The notes: a model not told the origin generated them from the sequence alone. A stretch of 64,000 bases of DNA from Hymenobacter montanus (GCF_014699115.1 NZ_JACXAD010000010.1:1-64000), one strand, 5' to 3'. Positions 23,211-32,260 are shown, numbered from the stretch's first letter. Program-made: numbers and translations.

Positions 23211-25016
23211 ATGAAAAAATATTATTTGATTCTGTTTGCCATCTTGAGCGGCGACTTGGTTACCCAGGCTCAAACCCCTATATGCCCCGCTCCACCGCCC
23301 ATTACTATGACAAATCCGGTCTCTTTTGGCAACGGTACTCCGGGCAGCTGCACCCAGGCGGCCTTGCAGCAATTAATAAACGCGGGGGGAAATATTGTCT
23401 GCAACTGCGGCCCCGCACCGTACACGCTCACGTTAACCAGCACCCTGCAGGTTCCCAACGTGCGGGTGGTAATTGACGGGCTGAACCGGCTCACCATCAG
23501 CGGCGGAAATACGGTGCGCATCTTCGACAAGGCTACCGCGGCGGGCCCGGGCGACGCTACCCTGCTGGGCCTGCAAAACATGATCCTGCGCGATGGCTTC
23601 GTGGTCGACAACGGCACCGACGACCGCTTGGGTGGGGCGGCCATCCGGGGCCGGGCCAACGGCCGGCTGCAAGTAACCAACGTGCAGTTTATCAACAACG
23701 TGGGGCCGGTATTGCAGTCCGACGCCTGCGGGGCGGTTCACACCGTCGTGTACGACGACGTCTCCTTTGTCGGCTGCTCCTTCACCAACAACCGCGGGGC
23801 CAACGGCGGAGCCGTGGGTACCATCGGCTCGGCTCAGCGTTTCATCAACTGCCTCTTTGAAAACAATCAGGCCACGGGCACGGGCGGCACCTTTGACAAA
23901 GGCGGTATTGGCGGGGCCGTGTACGTGGACGGCGTGGACCAAAACGGCGTGACCAACACCATGAGCCTGTGCGGCTGTCAGTTGCGCCGCAATACGGCCA
24001 ACCAGCAGGGCGGTGCTGCAGCCCTGATTTTTTATGAAAACAAGGAGAGCACCGCTACCATTGACCGCTGCACGTTCGAGGACAACACCGTAAACTCAGA
24101 TGGGGACCTCGGTGGGGGCCTTTACTACCTGAACGGGCCACTCACGCTTACCAACTCCACTTTCGCCCGCAACACCACGCCCGGAGCCGGTGGCGGAGTG
24201 TGGTTGACCAACACGCTGTTGAACGTGCGCAACTGTACCTTCACCGGCAATGTGACTGCCGGCTTGGGTGGAGGCCTGGCCATTAGCGGCGGCGCCGAAA
24301 AACGAGCTAATTTGCTAAATACAACTTTTAGCGCCAACCGAGCCGGCAACTTTGGCAGTGCCATCTTCAACATTGGCACCCTGACTCTTGGTAATTCCAT
24401 CTTCTATAACAACTTGACGGGCAGCGCCAATCAGAGCAACGCGTACGCCGGAGGAACCATCAATAATGGCAGTGAGCTGACGGTAGCCGCGGGTAACCTG
24501 CAATGGCCGGAAAACTTCGTCGTAGACGGTAACACCGTGCGCGAAGGCTGGCTAACCAATGACGTGCTCGTGGCCGACGCGCGACTGGCGCCGCTGGCCA
24601 ACAACGGGGGCCCGACGCCAACCCAGGCGCTGCCCGCGGGTAGCCCGGCAATCAACATCGGCACGGCCCCCGGCGCCCCGGCTACCGACCAGCGCGGCGC
24701 GCCCCGGGTAGGGCAGCCCGACGCTGGTGCGTACGAGTTTGGCAGCACGCCCCTGTCGACCACAAGCGGAGGGCCACTCACTACCTCTGGGGCCGACCGG
24801 GCGCTGCTCATCTTCCCTAACCCCGCCAGCCGGTCGGTGCGCCTGGTAGACGCGAGCCCGAAAGCAGCAACGGAGTTGTTTGACGGGTTGGGACGGATGG
24901 TGCGCCACTACAAGCCGGGGGCTATGACGCTAGACTTGAGCGGGCTGGCGGCGGGCCTGTACGTAGTGCGCACGGCCGACGGACGCGCCACACAACTGGT
25001 GGTGCGCGAAGAATAA
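23211..25016 (+). CDS. Secreted parallel beta-helix protein with T9SS type A signal
   Basis: 601 residues from ATG 23211 (MKKYYLILFAILSGDLVTQA), a normal signal peptide; the frame is open to 23094 but that extension is AT-rich and uncoded in style. Residues ~40-450 show pectate-lyase-like repeats of ~22-25 residues (CTFEDNTV, NSTFARNTT, NCTFTGNVT, NTTFSANRA). They end with a choice-of-anchor Q-type segment (PLANNGGPTPTQALPAGSPA; DQRGAPRVGQPDAGAYEFG). The sorting domain follows (LIFPNPASRSVRL ... LAAGLYVVRTADG). It is expected at the cell surface, perhaps binding polysaccharide; catalytic residues are not evident. Confidence 0.9.
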   Translation: MKKYYLILFAILSGDLVTQAQTPICPAPPPITMTNPVSFGNGTPGSCTQAALQQLINAGGNIVCNCGPAPYTLTLTSTLQVPNVRVVIDGLNRLTISGGNTVRIFDKATAAGPGDATLLGLQNMILRDGFVVDNGTDDRLGGAAIRGRANGRLQVTNVQFINNVGPVLQSDACGAVHTVVYDDVSFVGCSFTNNRGANGGAVGTIGSAQRFINCLFENNQATGTGGTFDKGGIGGAVYVDGVDQNGVTNTMSLCGCQLRRNTANQQGGAAALIFYENKESTATIDRCTFEDNTVNSDGDLGGGLYYLNGPLTLTNSTFARNTTPGAGGGVWLTNTLLNVRNCTFTGNVTAGLGGGLAISGGAEKRANLLNTTFSANRAGNFGSAIFNIGTLTLGNSIFYNNLTGSANQSNAYAGGTINNGSELTVAAGNLQWPENFVVDGNTVREGWLTNDVLVADARLAPLANNGGPTPTQALPAGSPAINIGTAPGAPATDQRGAPRVGQPDAGAYEFGSTPLSTTSGGPLTTSGADRALLIFPNPASRSVRLVDASPKAATELFDGLGRMVRHYKPGAMTLDLSGLAAGLYVVRTADGRATQLVVREE

Positions 25017-25043
25017 GCCTTAAGAGCTAAGAATAAGAAATAG

Positions 25044-25092
25044 AAAGGAGCTTGAGAACGGCAGCCCCAGCCGCCGTTCTCAAGCTCCTTTT
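25044..25092 (+). terminator. Rho-independent terminator
   Basis: aaaggagcttgagaacggc (25044-25062) pairs with gccgttctcaagctccttt (25073-25091), ending in tttt. It lies 27 nt after the beta-helix gene. Confidence 0.85.
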
Positions 25093-25209
25093 GTGTTGGT
25101 GCCCCTGCCTTTCTGGGGCAGGGCTTAATTATTTGGCGGCGAAAGGTCTCGGTACTTCGTATTTGAGGCCAGTAAGAAACCGATGCGTAAGGCTGTAAGA
25201 GAAACTGGT

Positions 25210-25827
25210 CTACTCGGGGGGCAGCTCTTGCAGCACTGCTTCGAGCCGGTCGATATGCTGACCGTAGGACTCACGAATGTGCCATTTCGTGAGCCAGTGC
25301 ACCAAGGCCAGGCTAGCTGCTACCGTCAAGCCAAACCACAGCAGGAAAGAGCAGGTGGCTGCCGCGGGCAAGGCTGGCAGCACGAATTGTTTGGCGCCAT
25401 AGAGTGCCAGCGCGGCCAAAACAACCGTCAGCCCCAGGCTAGCGCGGTGGCTAAGACGCAGCAGGCCGCGCAACTGGCGCAGGTACCCGGCGGCGTGGCT
25501 GCGGAGCGGGTCGGCGGAGTGTTGCAGCTGGCGCAACAGCTGCAGCTGGCTGTAATAGTAGAAAAGAGAAAGTCCGCCGAGGCCAGCCAGGCCCGCAGCT
25601 AGCCCTTGGGCCCAACCGCTGGGCATGCGCAGTAAGGCGACCAGGAGCGGAGCCGTAATCAGCGCCCCAGCAATCAGCTCGGCCCATACGTGGCGTATCA
25701 TCTGGGTGACGGGGCCGTGCGAGCCGCCGGCCAGTAAGGCCTGCCACTGGCCCGGGGTGCCGGCTGGAGCAAGGGTCTGCTGTTGCCAACGACGGCTTAA
25801 TTCGTCGAAAAAGTGGGGGGTAGTCAT
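25210..25827 (-). CDS. Four-helix membrane protein, possible anti-sigma partner
   Basis: 205 residues. A hydrophilic N-terminal ~45 residues (TTPHFFDELSRRWQQQTLAP) precede four hydrophobic segments (~48-66, 71-92, 130-155, 158-180) and a charged tail (HIRESYGQHIDRLEAVLQEL). It follows the ECF sigma gene by 65 bp on the same strand, where a membrane anti-sigma factor often lies. The N-terminus lacks a recognisable zinc anti-sigma motif (HxxxCxxC), so this role is only contextual. I do not recognise a family. Confidence 0.7.
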   Translation of the reverse strand: MTTPHFFDELSRRWQQQTLAPAGTPGQWQALLAGGSHGPVTQMIRHVWAELIAGALITAPLLVALLRMPSGWAQGLAAGLAGLGGLSLFYYYSQLQLLRQLQHSADPLRSHAAGYLRQLRGLLRLSHRASLGLTVVLAALALYGAKQFVLPALPAAATCSFLLWFGLTVAASLALVHWLTKWHIRESYGQHIDRLEAVLQELPPE

Positions 25828-25892
25828 GGTAAAAAGTGCTTAAAGTTTGAATTTGGGGTGATGAAAAAGGCCAGGCGATTTTTCGCGTCGGT

Positions 25893-26390
25893 TTAATGGG
25901 CCATTAGCCGGCGGAGCTTATCCAGGGCCCGGTGCATTTTCACGCGCACATTGTTGGGCGTAATGCCCAGGATTTCGGCCACTTCCTGGTCGGGCCGGTC
26001 CTCCAGGCGCAGTAGCACCAATGCTTTATCGACGTCGGAGAGGTGCCCAATAGCCTGGTAGAGTTGGGCCAACTCATCCGCGTCGGGCCCCGGTGCAGCC
26101 GGCGCGGCTAGCTGGCGCACCGCTGCTTGATCGAGCGAGCGAGTAAGGGGCCGCCGGTTGCGTTGCCGCTGCTGGACTACGGCCACGTTCAGGGCCACGC
26201 GGTACACCCAGGTGCTGCGTTGGGCGCGTCCCTCGTAGCTGGACCAAGCCCGCCAGAGCTGCACCAGGGTTTCCTGGTACAAGTCCTGCTGGTCGTCGGC
26301 GTCGGCGCAGTACAGGCGGGCTACGCGCCGCAGCAGGCCTTCGTATTGGCGCAGGGCATCTTCGAAAGCAAGGGGCAGCGGGGGCGGCAT
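25893..26390 (-). CDS. ECF sigma-70 family RNA polymerase sigma factor
   Basis: 165 residues from ATG 26390 (MPPPLPLAFEDALRQYEGLL); the frame extends to 26456 but the added residues are atypical. Region 2 is seen in DDQQDLYQETLVQLWRAWSS and STWVYRVALNVA. Region 4 is seen in LSDVDKALVLLRLEDRPDQE and VAEILGITPNNVRVKMHRAL (HTH). Regions 1 and 3 are absent, as in group 4 sigma factors. It directs RNA polymerase to a small regulon, likely envelope-related. The next gene (25210) may encode its membrane regulator. Confidence 0.93.
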   Translation of the reverse strand: MPPPLPLAFEDALRQYEGLLRRVARLYCADADDQQDLYQETLVQLWRAWSSYEGRAQRSTWVYRVALNVAVVQQRQRNRRPLTRSLDQAAVRQLAAPAAPGPDADELAQLYQAIGHLSDVDKALVLLRLEDRPDQEVAEILGITPNNVRVKMHRALDKLRRLMAH

Positions 26391-26589
26391 CGGGGCAAGG
26401 GGGAAAGTTGAGCAGTTAGTAGCTGTTGCCCGCCGAAATATTACAGGGCTTCCCAAAAAACTGCGGTACTTCGTGAAAGGGAGCGGGACGCCGAAACGGA
26501 ACGCGGCCCGGTTGCATAGGGTCGCTGAACCTCTGCCCGCCCTTAACGGTTAAGGAGGCCGGGAAACCGGTTTCCCCTTATTTGTCTCC

Positions 26590-28110
26590 ATGAAGCACGA
26601 AACCATCCACACCCTGGGCCAGCTCCGCGCCAGTGGCTACACGCCCCGCACCGTTAAGCAAGAGCTGCGGGAAAACCTGATTTCCAAGCTGCGCAATAAA
26701 GAAGAAGTATTCCCAGGCATTTTCGGCTACGACGAAACCGTGATTCCGGACCTGCAGCGCGCCATCCTGGCCGGGCACCACATCAACCTGCTCGGCTTGC
26801 GCGGCCAGGCCAAAACCCGCATCGCACGCCTGCTGATTAACCTGCTCGACGAGTACCTGCCCGTGGTGGCCGGGGCCGAGCTGAACGACGACCCGCTGCA
26901 GCCCCTGTCGGTATTCGCCAAAAACCTCATTGCCGAGCACGGCGACAACACCCCCGTGGCCTGGCTGCACCGCGACGAGCGCTACACCGAGAAGCTGGCC
27001 ACGCCCGACGTGTCGGTAGCCGACTTGATTGGCGACGCCGACCCTATCAAAGCCGCCACCCTCAAACTGCCGTATTCCGACGAGCGCGTCATTCACTTCG
27101 GCCTGATTCCGCGGGCCCACCGTGGCATTTTCGTGATTAATGAGCTGCCCGACTTGCAGGCCCGGATTCAGGTGTCGCTGTTCAACATTCTGCAGGAAGG
27201 CGACATCCAGATTCGTGGGTTTAAGGTGCGGCTGCCGCTGGATATCCAGTTCGTGTTCACGGCCAACCCCGAGGACTACACCAACCGCGGCAGCATCGTG
27301 ACCCCGCTTAAAGACCGAATTGACGCCCAGATTATCACCCACTACCCCAAGTCCATCGAAATCGGCAAGCGCATCACCAAGCAGGAGGCCCGCATCAAAG
27401 ATGAGCAGAAGGGTTTGGTGACCAGCAACGAAATCGTCCACGACCTGGTCGAGCAAGTGGCCGTGGAAGCCCGCGGCTCCGAGTTTGTCGACGCCAAGTC
27501 GGGCGTATCGGCCCGCCTCACCATCTCGGCTTACGAGCAGGTGGTAGCGGGGGCGGAGCGCCGGGCCCTGGTAAACGGCGAGCCGAACACCTACGTGCGG
27601 GTGGGCGACTTCATTTCGGCCGTGCCGGCTATCACCGGCAAGGTGGAGCTGGTGTATGAGGGCGAGCAGGAAGGGGCGGGCATCGTGGCCGAGAAGCTCA
27701 TGGGCAAGGCCATTCGCACGCTGTTCCTCCAGTACTTCCCCGACCCCGACAAGTCCAAGAAGCTCAAAAACCGTCCTTCGCCCTACAAAGCCGTGCAGGA
27801 GTGGTTCGGCAATGGCCACACCCTCGACCTGCTGCACGACGCCAGCACGGCCGACTATCGCGCCGCCCTCGACCTGGTACCGGGCCTGCGCGACATCGTG
27901 ACCGAGCTGCACCCCCACGAAACTCCGGAGCACACCTACTTCCTGATGGAGTTCCTGCTCCACGGCCTGTCCGAGCACAGCCTGATTTCGCGCAACCGCC
28001 TCACCTCGGGTGCCCAGTTCAAGGACTTGCTCTCCTCCATGTTCACCATGCCCACTTTTGGGGATGACGACGATGAGGAAGAGGACGAAAAGCCGCGCCG
28101 TCGGCGGTAG
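26590..28110 (+). CDS. MoxR / Mg-chelatase-I-like AAA+ ATPase
   Basis: 506 residues. An AAA+ core is visible: Walker A GLRGQAKT (69-76), Walker B GIFVINE (179-185), sensor-type FTANPEDYTNRGS and an arginine-finger region near LKDRIDAQI. The Walker B aspartate is replaced by Asn184 while the catalytic Glu185 is kept. A helical C-terminal half follows, then an acidic-basic tail (GDDDDEEEDEKPRRRR). MoxR-type ATPases remodel protein targets with VWA partners; the VWA protein at 21219 is the natural candidate. The gene stands alone, with a terminator after it. Confidence 0.88.
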   Translation: MKHETIHTLGQLRASGYTPRTVKQELRENLISKLRNKEEVFPGIFGYDETVIPDLQRAILAGHHINLLGLRGQAKTRIARLLINLLDEYLPVVAGAELNDDPLQPLSVFAKNLIAEHGDNTPVAWLHRDERYTEKLATPDVSVADLIGDADPIKAATLKLPYSDERVIHFGLIPRAHRGIFVINELPDLQARIQVSLFNILQEGDIQIRGFKVRLPLDIQFVFTANPEDYTNRGSIVTPLKDRIDAQIITHYPKSIEIGKRITKQEARIKDEQKGLVTSNEIVHDLVEQVAVEARGSEFVDAKSGVSARLTISAYEQVVAGAERRALVNGEPNTYVRVGDFISAVPAITGKVELVYEGEQEGAGIVAEKLMGKAIRTLFLQYFPDPDKSKKLKNRPSPYKAVQEWFGNGHTLDLLHDASTADYRAALDLVPGLRDIVTELHPHETPEHTYFLMEFLLHGLSEHSLISRNRLTSGAQFKDLLSSMFTMPTFGDDDDEEEDEKPRRRR

Positions 28111-28130
28111 ATTGAATTTATGAAGTAGCC

Positions 28131-28168
28131 AAAAAAAGCGCCCTACAGCAATGTAGGGGGCTTTTTTG
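28131..28168 (+). terminator. Rho-independent terminator
   Basis: aaaaaaagcgccctaca (28131-28147) pairs with tgtagggggcttttttg (28152-28168), with one G-C mispair in the stem. It lies 20 nt after the ATPase gene. Confidence 0.88.
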
Positions 28169-28705
28169 TTCTGATTAGGGTTGAATTGGTAACGGGGATG
28201 GCAGCTATTCTTTAGCTTGGCTGAGCTTGGAGTGAGTCAAAAGCTTACTTCCTGCCGCTCCTTGATTGATCTCAAGGCACTTGACAGTTGAACCTACCCA
28301 CCTTTGCTGGGAGTAAAGTAGCAGCCTGGTGTGACCATACACATGCTGATAAACCTGTAGCGATGACCTTACCGAAAAAAGGAGTTAGACTGATTACGGT
28401 TAATGGCGAGCAGTTCGTTTTAAAATGGGTGCGGTGCGTTTGAGACGTGGACTTCCGCAATTCTGTTAAGAAGTTGTTTAAGTTATTTCTTCTTCCTGCG
28501 GTTAGACCACCTTCTCAGCCTGGCCGTGCGCTGAAACAACTATTCAGGGGGCCTTCAAACGCGCCAAAAGGTGGCAAATGCATTGGTAAGAATCTGATTT
28601 TTAGCGAATAAATAACTTAAACAGCTGCTAAGAAGGTCTCTAGAATGATAGTACGTTGATTCGTCTGAATCCAGCCGGGTGCGCCGATCCAGACAGAGCC
28701 GCTCT
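28169..28705. other. AT-rich intergenic region with a possible gene remnant
   Basis: About 540 bp of low GC between the convergent ATPase (+) and M14 (-) genes. The only coding-like signal is the short frame at 28363-28443. No repeat was seen. Confidence 0.45.
28363..28443 (+). pseudogene. Possible remnant of a small protein gene
   Basis: ATG 28363 opens 26 codons reading TLPKKGVRLITVNGEQFVLK and WVRCV before TGA. The 'kGvRlItVnGe.F.wkV' pattern resembles the N-terminus of small hypothetical proteins common in Bacteroidota. The frame continues after the TGA for ~60 more codons without a family match. It may be a truncated or mutated copy; chance cannot be excluded in so short a stretch. Confidence 0.3.
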
Positions 28706-30463
28706 CTAATTGCTGGGGAGCTTGCCCGGGCCCAGCCAGCGCGCCACCGGGTAGCGGTTGAACCCTTGCTCGTGGTGGGGCGAGTTCAAATACACCCACT
28801 CCAACTGCGCGGGGCCGGTAAAGGCTGCATTCTGGGCCTTGAGCGCTTCCAGGCGCTGGCGTAGAGCAGGGTCACGGCGCAGGAGGTCGGCGGCTACGTC
28901 CTCGAACACGTAGTCGGAGAAATGCTCTTTTTGCTGCAGCACGCTGTCGAAAAAGCCCCACGCGAAAAATGAGTCGGTGGCTTGAGGCTCCAGCGTTTCG
29001 ATGAGGTAGCGCACCGGGGCCGCGTCGGTGAGGTAGCACACGTAGTCACCTTTGCGGTAGGTGACCGTTTCGGATACCAGGCGCAGCTGCACCTGGCTGT
29101 GCAGGTAGTGGCCCTCGAAAGGCTTGGGGGTGGTTTTATAATCTTCGAGGTAGTACACTTCCACCGGAATGGTCAGGTCCTGCGCCAGCGGCTCGGGAGC
29201 CGCGCCGTTACGACGCAGCAGGTCCACTACTTCGCCCCAGGCCTGGGGGATGAGGTAGGCGGTGGGGCGGCGGGCCACGGCAGTTGGCTTATAGGTGTTG
29301 AAGTACTTAACCGGCCGGGTAAAGGGTGCGGCGCGGTCGTAGTAGAGGCGGGGCTGGCCGCTGACCTCGCTGGGCTTCATGCGCCCCTCGTAGCCGCGGA
29401 ACTGAACCGTTTCGGCCTGGGTGTCGTCGAGGGCCCAGGCCAGGGGGAAGCTCGTTTGGGTTGCTTGCCCGGCCCGCGCCGCGAGGCGGGCCGCCGCCAG
29501 CGCGGCCGACTGCTGCCCCACGGTTTCGAGCACGGTTTTCAGGAAGTCGTAGGTGGAATGCACGCGCGCCGCGAAGGGCTTCAGCATGTGGGTTTCGGGC
29601 ATGAAGCCGATGGTGTGGAACAGCGCGGCGTAGCCCGTAGAGTAGCGCGGGCTTTCCAGAAACGCTTGCAGGCCACTCTCGGGCGTTGAGCCCTCGAAGT
29701 CCACGTAGGGTGTCATGGGCCACTTTTTCTGTTCCATGCCCTGGTATAGGGCCGGCAGCAGCTGGCTTTGCAGGTAGGTGCCCAGCGCCGGGGCCAGCTT
29801 GTTGTGCTGAGTAGCAATCAGCGTCATGGTGTACTGGTAGTCGGCGCCATTCGAGGTATGGGTTTCCACGAACACGTCGGGCTGCCACTTCTGAAACAGG
29901 GCCGCGAAGGAGCGGGCATTGCGCGAGTCTTGCTTGATGTAGTCGCGGTTCAAGTCGAGGTGCCGGGCGTTGCCCCGAAAGCCGTAGGCGGCCGGGCCGT
30001 TCTGGTTGGCCCGGCCGCTGGCGCTACGGTTCAGCATGCCGTCCACGTTGTAGACGGGCACGACCACCACCGTGACGTCCGCCAGCAGCTTCCGCAGTTG
30101 GGGCTGTTGCAGCAGGTCGCGGGTCAGCATCATGCTGGCGTCGATGCCCTCGGGCTCGCCGGGGTGAATGCCGTTTTGAACGAACAGTACCCGGCGGTTC
30201 TTCCGTCGGGTGCTGACGGGGTCAGCGTCGCCATCGGCCGACAGCACGGCTTCGTGCAGGGGCTGGCCGATGTCGGTTGGGCCAGCCTCGGCCAGGTGCA
30301 GCCCCTGCGGGTAGGCGGCGGCCAGCTTTTGGTAATAGGCGATGCACTCGGCGTACGTGGCCGTAGTGTTGCCGGTGGGGTCGTTTTCGAAGGGCGTGCG
30401 CCAGGCGGCGGGCGGCGGAGTAGGAGCGAGGGACATCAGCGAAGCAAGAAGGAAGGCAAACAT
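28706..30463 (-). CDS. M14 family zinc carboxypeptidase
   Basis: 585 residues with a short signal-like N-terminus (MFAFLLASLMSLAPTPPPAA). The zinc site is seen as HPGEPEG (H100, E103), with the third ligand His in FVETHTSNG, the substrate region GNARHLDLNRDYIK, and the catalytic Glu in FMPETHMLKPF. The first ~320 residues are the peptidase domain; the remaining ~260 are a beta-rich C-terminal region without a sorting domain. It should trim C-terminal residues from peptides in the periplasm. Bacterial M14 members of this type are poorly characterised, so substrate is open. Confidence 0.9.
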   Translation of the reverse strand: MFAFLLASLMSLAPTPPPAAWRTPFENDPTGNTTATYAECIAYYQKLAAAYPQGLHLAEAGPTDIGQPLHEAVLSADGDADPVSTRRKNRRVLFVQNGIHPGEPEGIDASMMLTRDLLQQPQLRKLLADVTVVVVPVYNVDGMLNRSASGRANQNGPAAYGFRGNARHLDLNRDYIKQDSRNARSFAALFQKWQPDVFVETHTSNGADYQYTMTLIATQHNKLAPALGTYLQSQLLPALYQGMEQKKWPMTPYVDFEGSTPESGLQAFLESPRYSTGYAALFHTIGFMPETHMLKPFAARVHSTYDFLKTVLETVGQQSAALAAARLAARAGQATQTSFPLAWALDDTQAETVQFRGYEGRMKPSEVSGQPRLYYDRAAPFTRPVKYFNTYKPTAVARRPTAYLIPQAWGEVVDLLRRNGAAPEPLAQDLTIPVEVYYLEDYKTTPKPFEGHYLHSQVQLRLVSETVTYRKGDYVCYLTDAAPVRYLIETLEPQATDSFFAWGFFDSVLQQKEHFSDYVFEDVAADLLRRDPALRQRLEALKAQNAAFTGPAQLEWVYLNSPHHEQGFNRYPVARWLGPGKLPSN

Positions 30464-30629
30464 GAGTGCAAAAGAACGGCTTAGGAAACGGTAGGGCGGA
30501 ACTCCGCTTCAGATCAGCCCGCGGCTCGTCGTGCGCCCCGCGTTCAACAACGGCAACCACCCTGGTTCCGGCTTGGGCTAAAAGGGCCCTTTCGCGTTTA
30601 AGGAGGGGAAAGCTCGCCTAGTCGGGCCC

Positions 30630-30637
30630 TACCTTTA
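30630..30637 (+). promoter_or_regulatory. Possible -7 promoter box of surE
   Basis: TACCTTTA, one base from TAnnTTTG, 22 nt before the surE start. Confidence 0.35.
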
Positions 30638-30659
30638 CGTCTTCTCTCCATTTCCTTAC

Positions 30660-31526
30660 GTGCTCTCCGCCTTGAAAAAACCCCTCATCCTCGTTTCCAA
30701 CGACGACGGCATCACCGCCCCCGGCATTCGCCACCTCGTCGAAATCATGCACCAGCTGGGGGCCGAAGTCGTAGTGGTCGCGCCCGATTCGCCGCAGTCG
30801 GGCATGGGGCACGCCATCACCATCGGCCACCCCCTGCGGCTCACCAAAAATCCGGTGTTCGGCCCCGACATTGAAGCCTACGAGTGCTCCGGCACCCCGG
30901 CCGACTGCGTGAAGATTGCCAAGCACTACGTGCTCAAGGGCCGCAACCCCGACCTAGTAGTGTCCGGCATCAACCACGGCTCCAACGCTTCGGTGAACGT
31001 GCTGTACTCGGGCACCATGTCGGCCGCCATTGAAGGGGCTATTGAGGGCTTGCCGGCTATTGGTTTCTCCCTCTGCGAGTATGGCCCGCAAGCCGATTTC
31101 TCGCACGTGGCCGAGTGGGTAGAACGGATATGCCGCCACGCGCTCGACCATGGTGTGCCCGCCGGCACGGCCCTGAACGTGAACATCCCCAAAAAGTCGG
31201 CCGAGCCCATTGCCGGCTTACGCCTGGCCCGCCAAGCCCGGGCTAAGTGGCAGGAGGAGTTCGACCGCCGCCTCGACCCCTACGAGCGCCCGTACTACTG
31301 GTTGATCGGCTCCTTCGTGAACCTCGATCACGGCACCGACACCGACGAGTGGGCCCTGGCCAACAATTATGTTTCCGTGGTGCCCTGCCAGTTCGACCTG
31401 ACCGCTATCCACGGCCTGGCGCACCTGAATGAACACTGGCAATTGCCACTCCCCGAGCCGGCCCAGGTCGGGGCTCCTCCTCAGCCCGTGCCCTCCGGCG
31501 ATTATGGCCCGGCCACACAGAGCTAA
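30660..31526 (+). CDS. surE: 5'/3'-nucleotidase SurE
   Basis: 288 residues from GTG 30660 (an in-frame TTG at 30672 is an alternative). The N-terminal metal site ILVSNDDGITAPGI (Asn14, Asp15, Asp16) is intact, with VAPDSPQSGMGHAIT, the SGINHGSN loop and the GTMSAAIEG segment. It dephosphorylates nucleoside 5'- and 3'-monophosphates in the cytoplasm and is linked to stress survival. The C-terminal ~25 residues are Pro-rich and extend beyond the conserved fold. Confidence 0.95.
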   Translation: MLSALKKPLILVSNDDGITAPGIRHLVEIMHQLGAEVVVVAPDSPQSGMGHAITIGHPLRLTKNPVFGPDIEAYECSGTPADCVKIAKHYVLKGRNPDLVVSGINHGSNASVNVLYSGTMSAAIEGAIEGLPAIGFSLCEYGPQADFSHVAEWVERICRHALDHGVPAGTALNVNIPKKSAEPIAGLRLARQARAKWQEEFDRRLDPYERPYYWLIGSFVNLDHGTDTDEWALANNYVSVVPCQFDLTAIHGLAHLNEHWQLPLPEPAQVGAPPQPVPSGDYGPATQS

Positions 31527-31570
31527 ACGCGGCGCTCCGGTAGCAGTCCTTAATCAAACAGGAGGTTGGC

Positions 31571-32260
31571 TCAATCAGTAAGCTGCCGCAGCATTGGCAC
31601 AAAGCCGCCTTGGCAACAGCCTGGTACTGGAATAAGATTGTCGCCACGCACGTCGACACCTGGTAAGGCCACCAGTTGCTGGTACCAGCTTTTGGTAAAC
31701 TGTCCTTGGATGCGCTCTACTTCCACCAGTAAATGAATTCCGCCCCGGGTGGTGAGTACACTCACCGCATCAAGGTTGATTTTGCCTGCGATAAGGGCGC
31801 GTACCTCTTCGGCTTTCATGCCATCAATGTCCAGGTCAAAGAAGGGTTTGCGGCTCGGCGTCCTCTGAATCTCACTCAGGGCCAGTGATTGCGCGTTGTA
31901 GCCGTTATAGTCTTTGGTAATAACTTCCGCCAGCTTAATCAGTAAGTTTTTGGCGGCCTTGCTGTGTGAGCGGGGATTTACCGTGATGTAAAGCGCCAGG
32001 GCTTCCTGCGGCACGGGAATGCCGTTAACAGCGTACGCTCCTATTTCAACCTGCATTTGACAAATCTTCTGCCCGATGTTCTGTTTCGTGCAGGTAACCC
32101 GCTTGAGCTGGCACTTGTCGTCTTTAATAGTCGAACCGACCGGCGCGTACTTCTTGCGAGCAAAGAGACACAGGAGGTAGCACTCGTCGTTGGCCAGCTC
32201 CGGTAGCCAGCGCAGAAATTGCAGAAATTGCTGTTCGTCCTTCAAGATTTCATAGTTCAT
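31571..32260 (-). CDS. Primase-polymerase (AEP)-like protein
   Basis: 229 residues, no signal or membrane segment, Lys/Asn/Ile-rich and AT-richer than its neighbours. Three motifs in order recall archaeo-eukaryotic primases: FFDLDID (141-146, metal-binding DxD), TTRGGIHLLVEV (GGIH 173-176, as the sxH motif), then VDVRGDNLIPVPGCCQGG (203-219; D203 or D207 as third acidic ligand, PVPG as in PrimPol-like C-termini). An earlier ALALYITVNPRSHSKAAKN block is also conserved-looking. If correct, it binds nucleotides and a DNA template or nick. It is a stand-alone gene with no helicase or plasmid genes beside it. The assignment rests on motif reading only. Confidence 0.55.
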   Translation of the reverse strand: MNYEILKDEQQFLQFLRWLPELANDECYLLCLFARKKYAPVGSTIKDDKCQLKRVTCTKQNIGQKICQMQVEIGAYAVNGIPVPQEALALYITVNPRSHSKAAKNLLIKLAEVITKDYNGYNAQSLALSEIQRTPSRKPFFDLDIDGMKAEEVRALIAGKINLDAVSVLTTRGGIHLLVEVERIQGQFTKSWYQQLVALPGVDVRGDNLIPVPGCCQGGFVPMLRQLTD

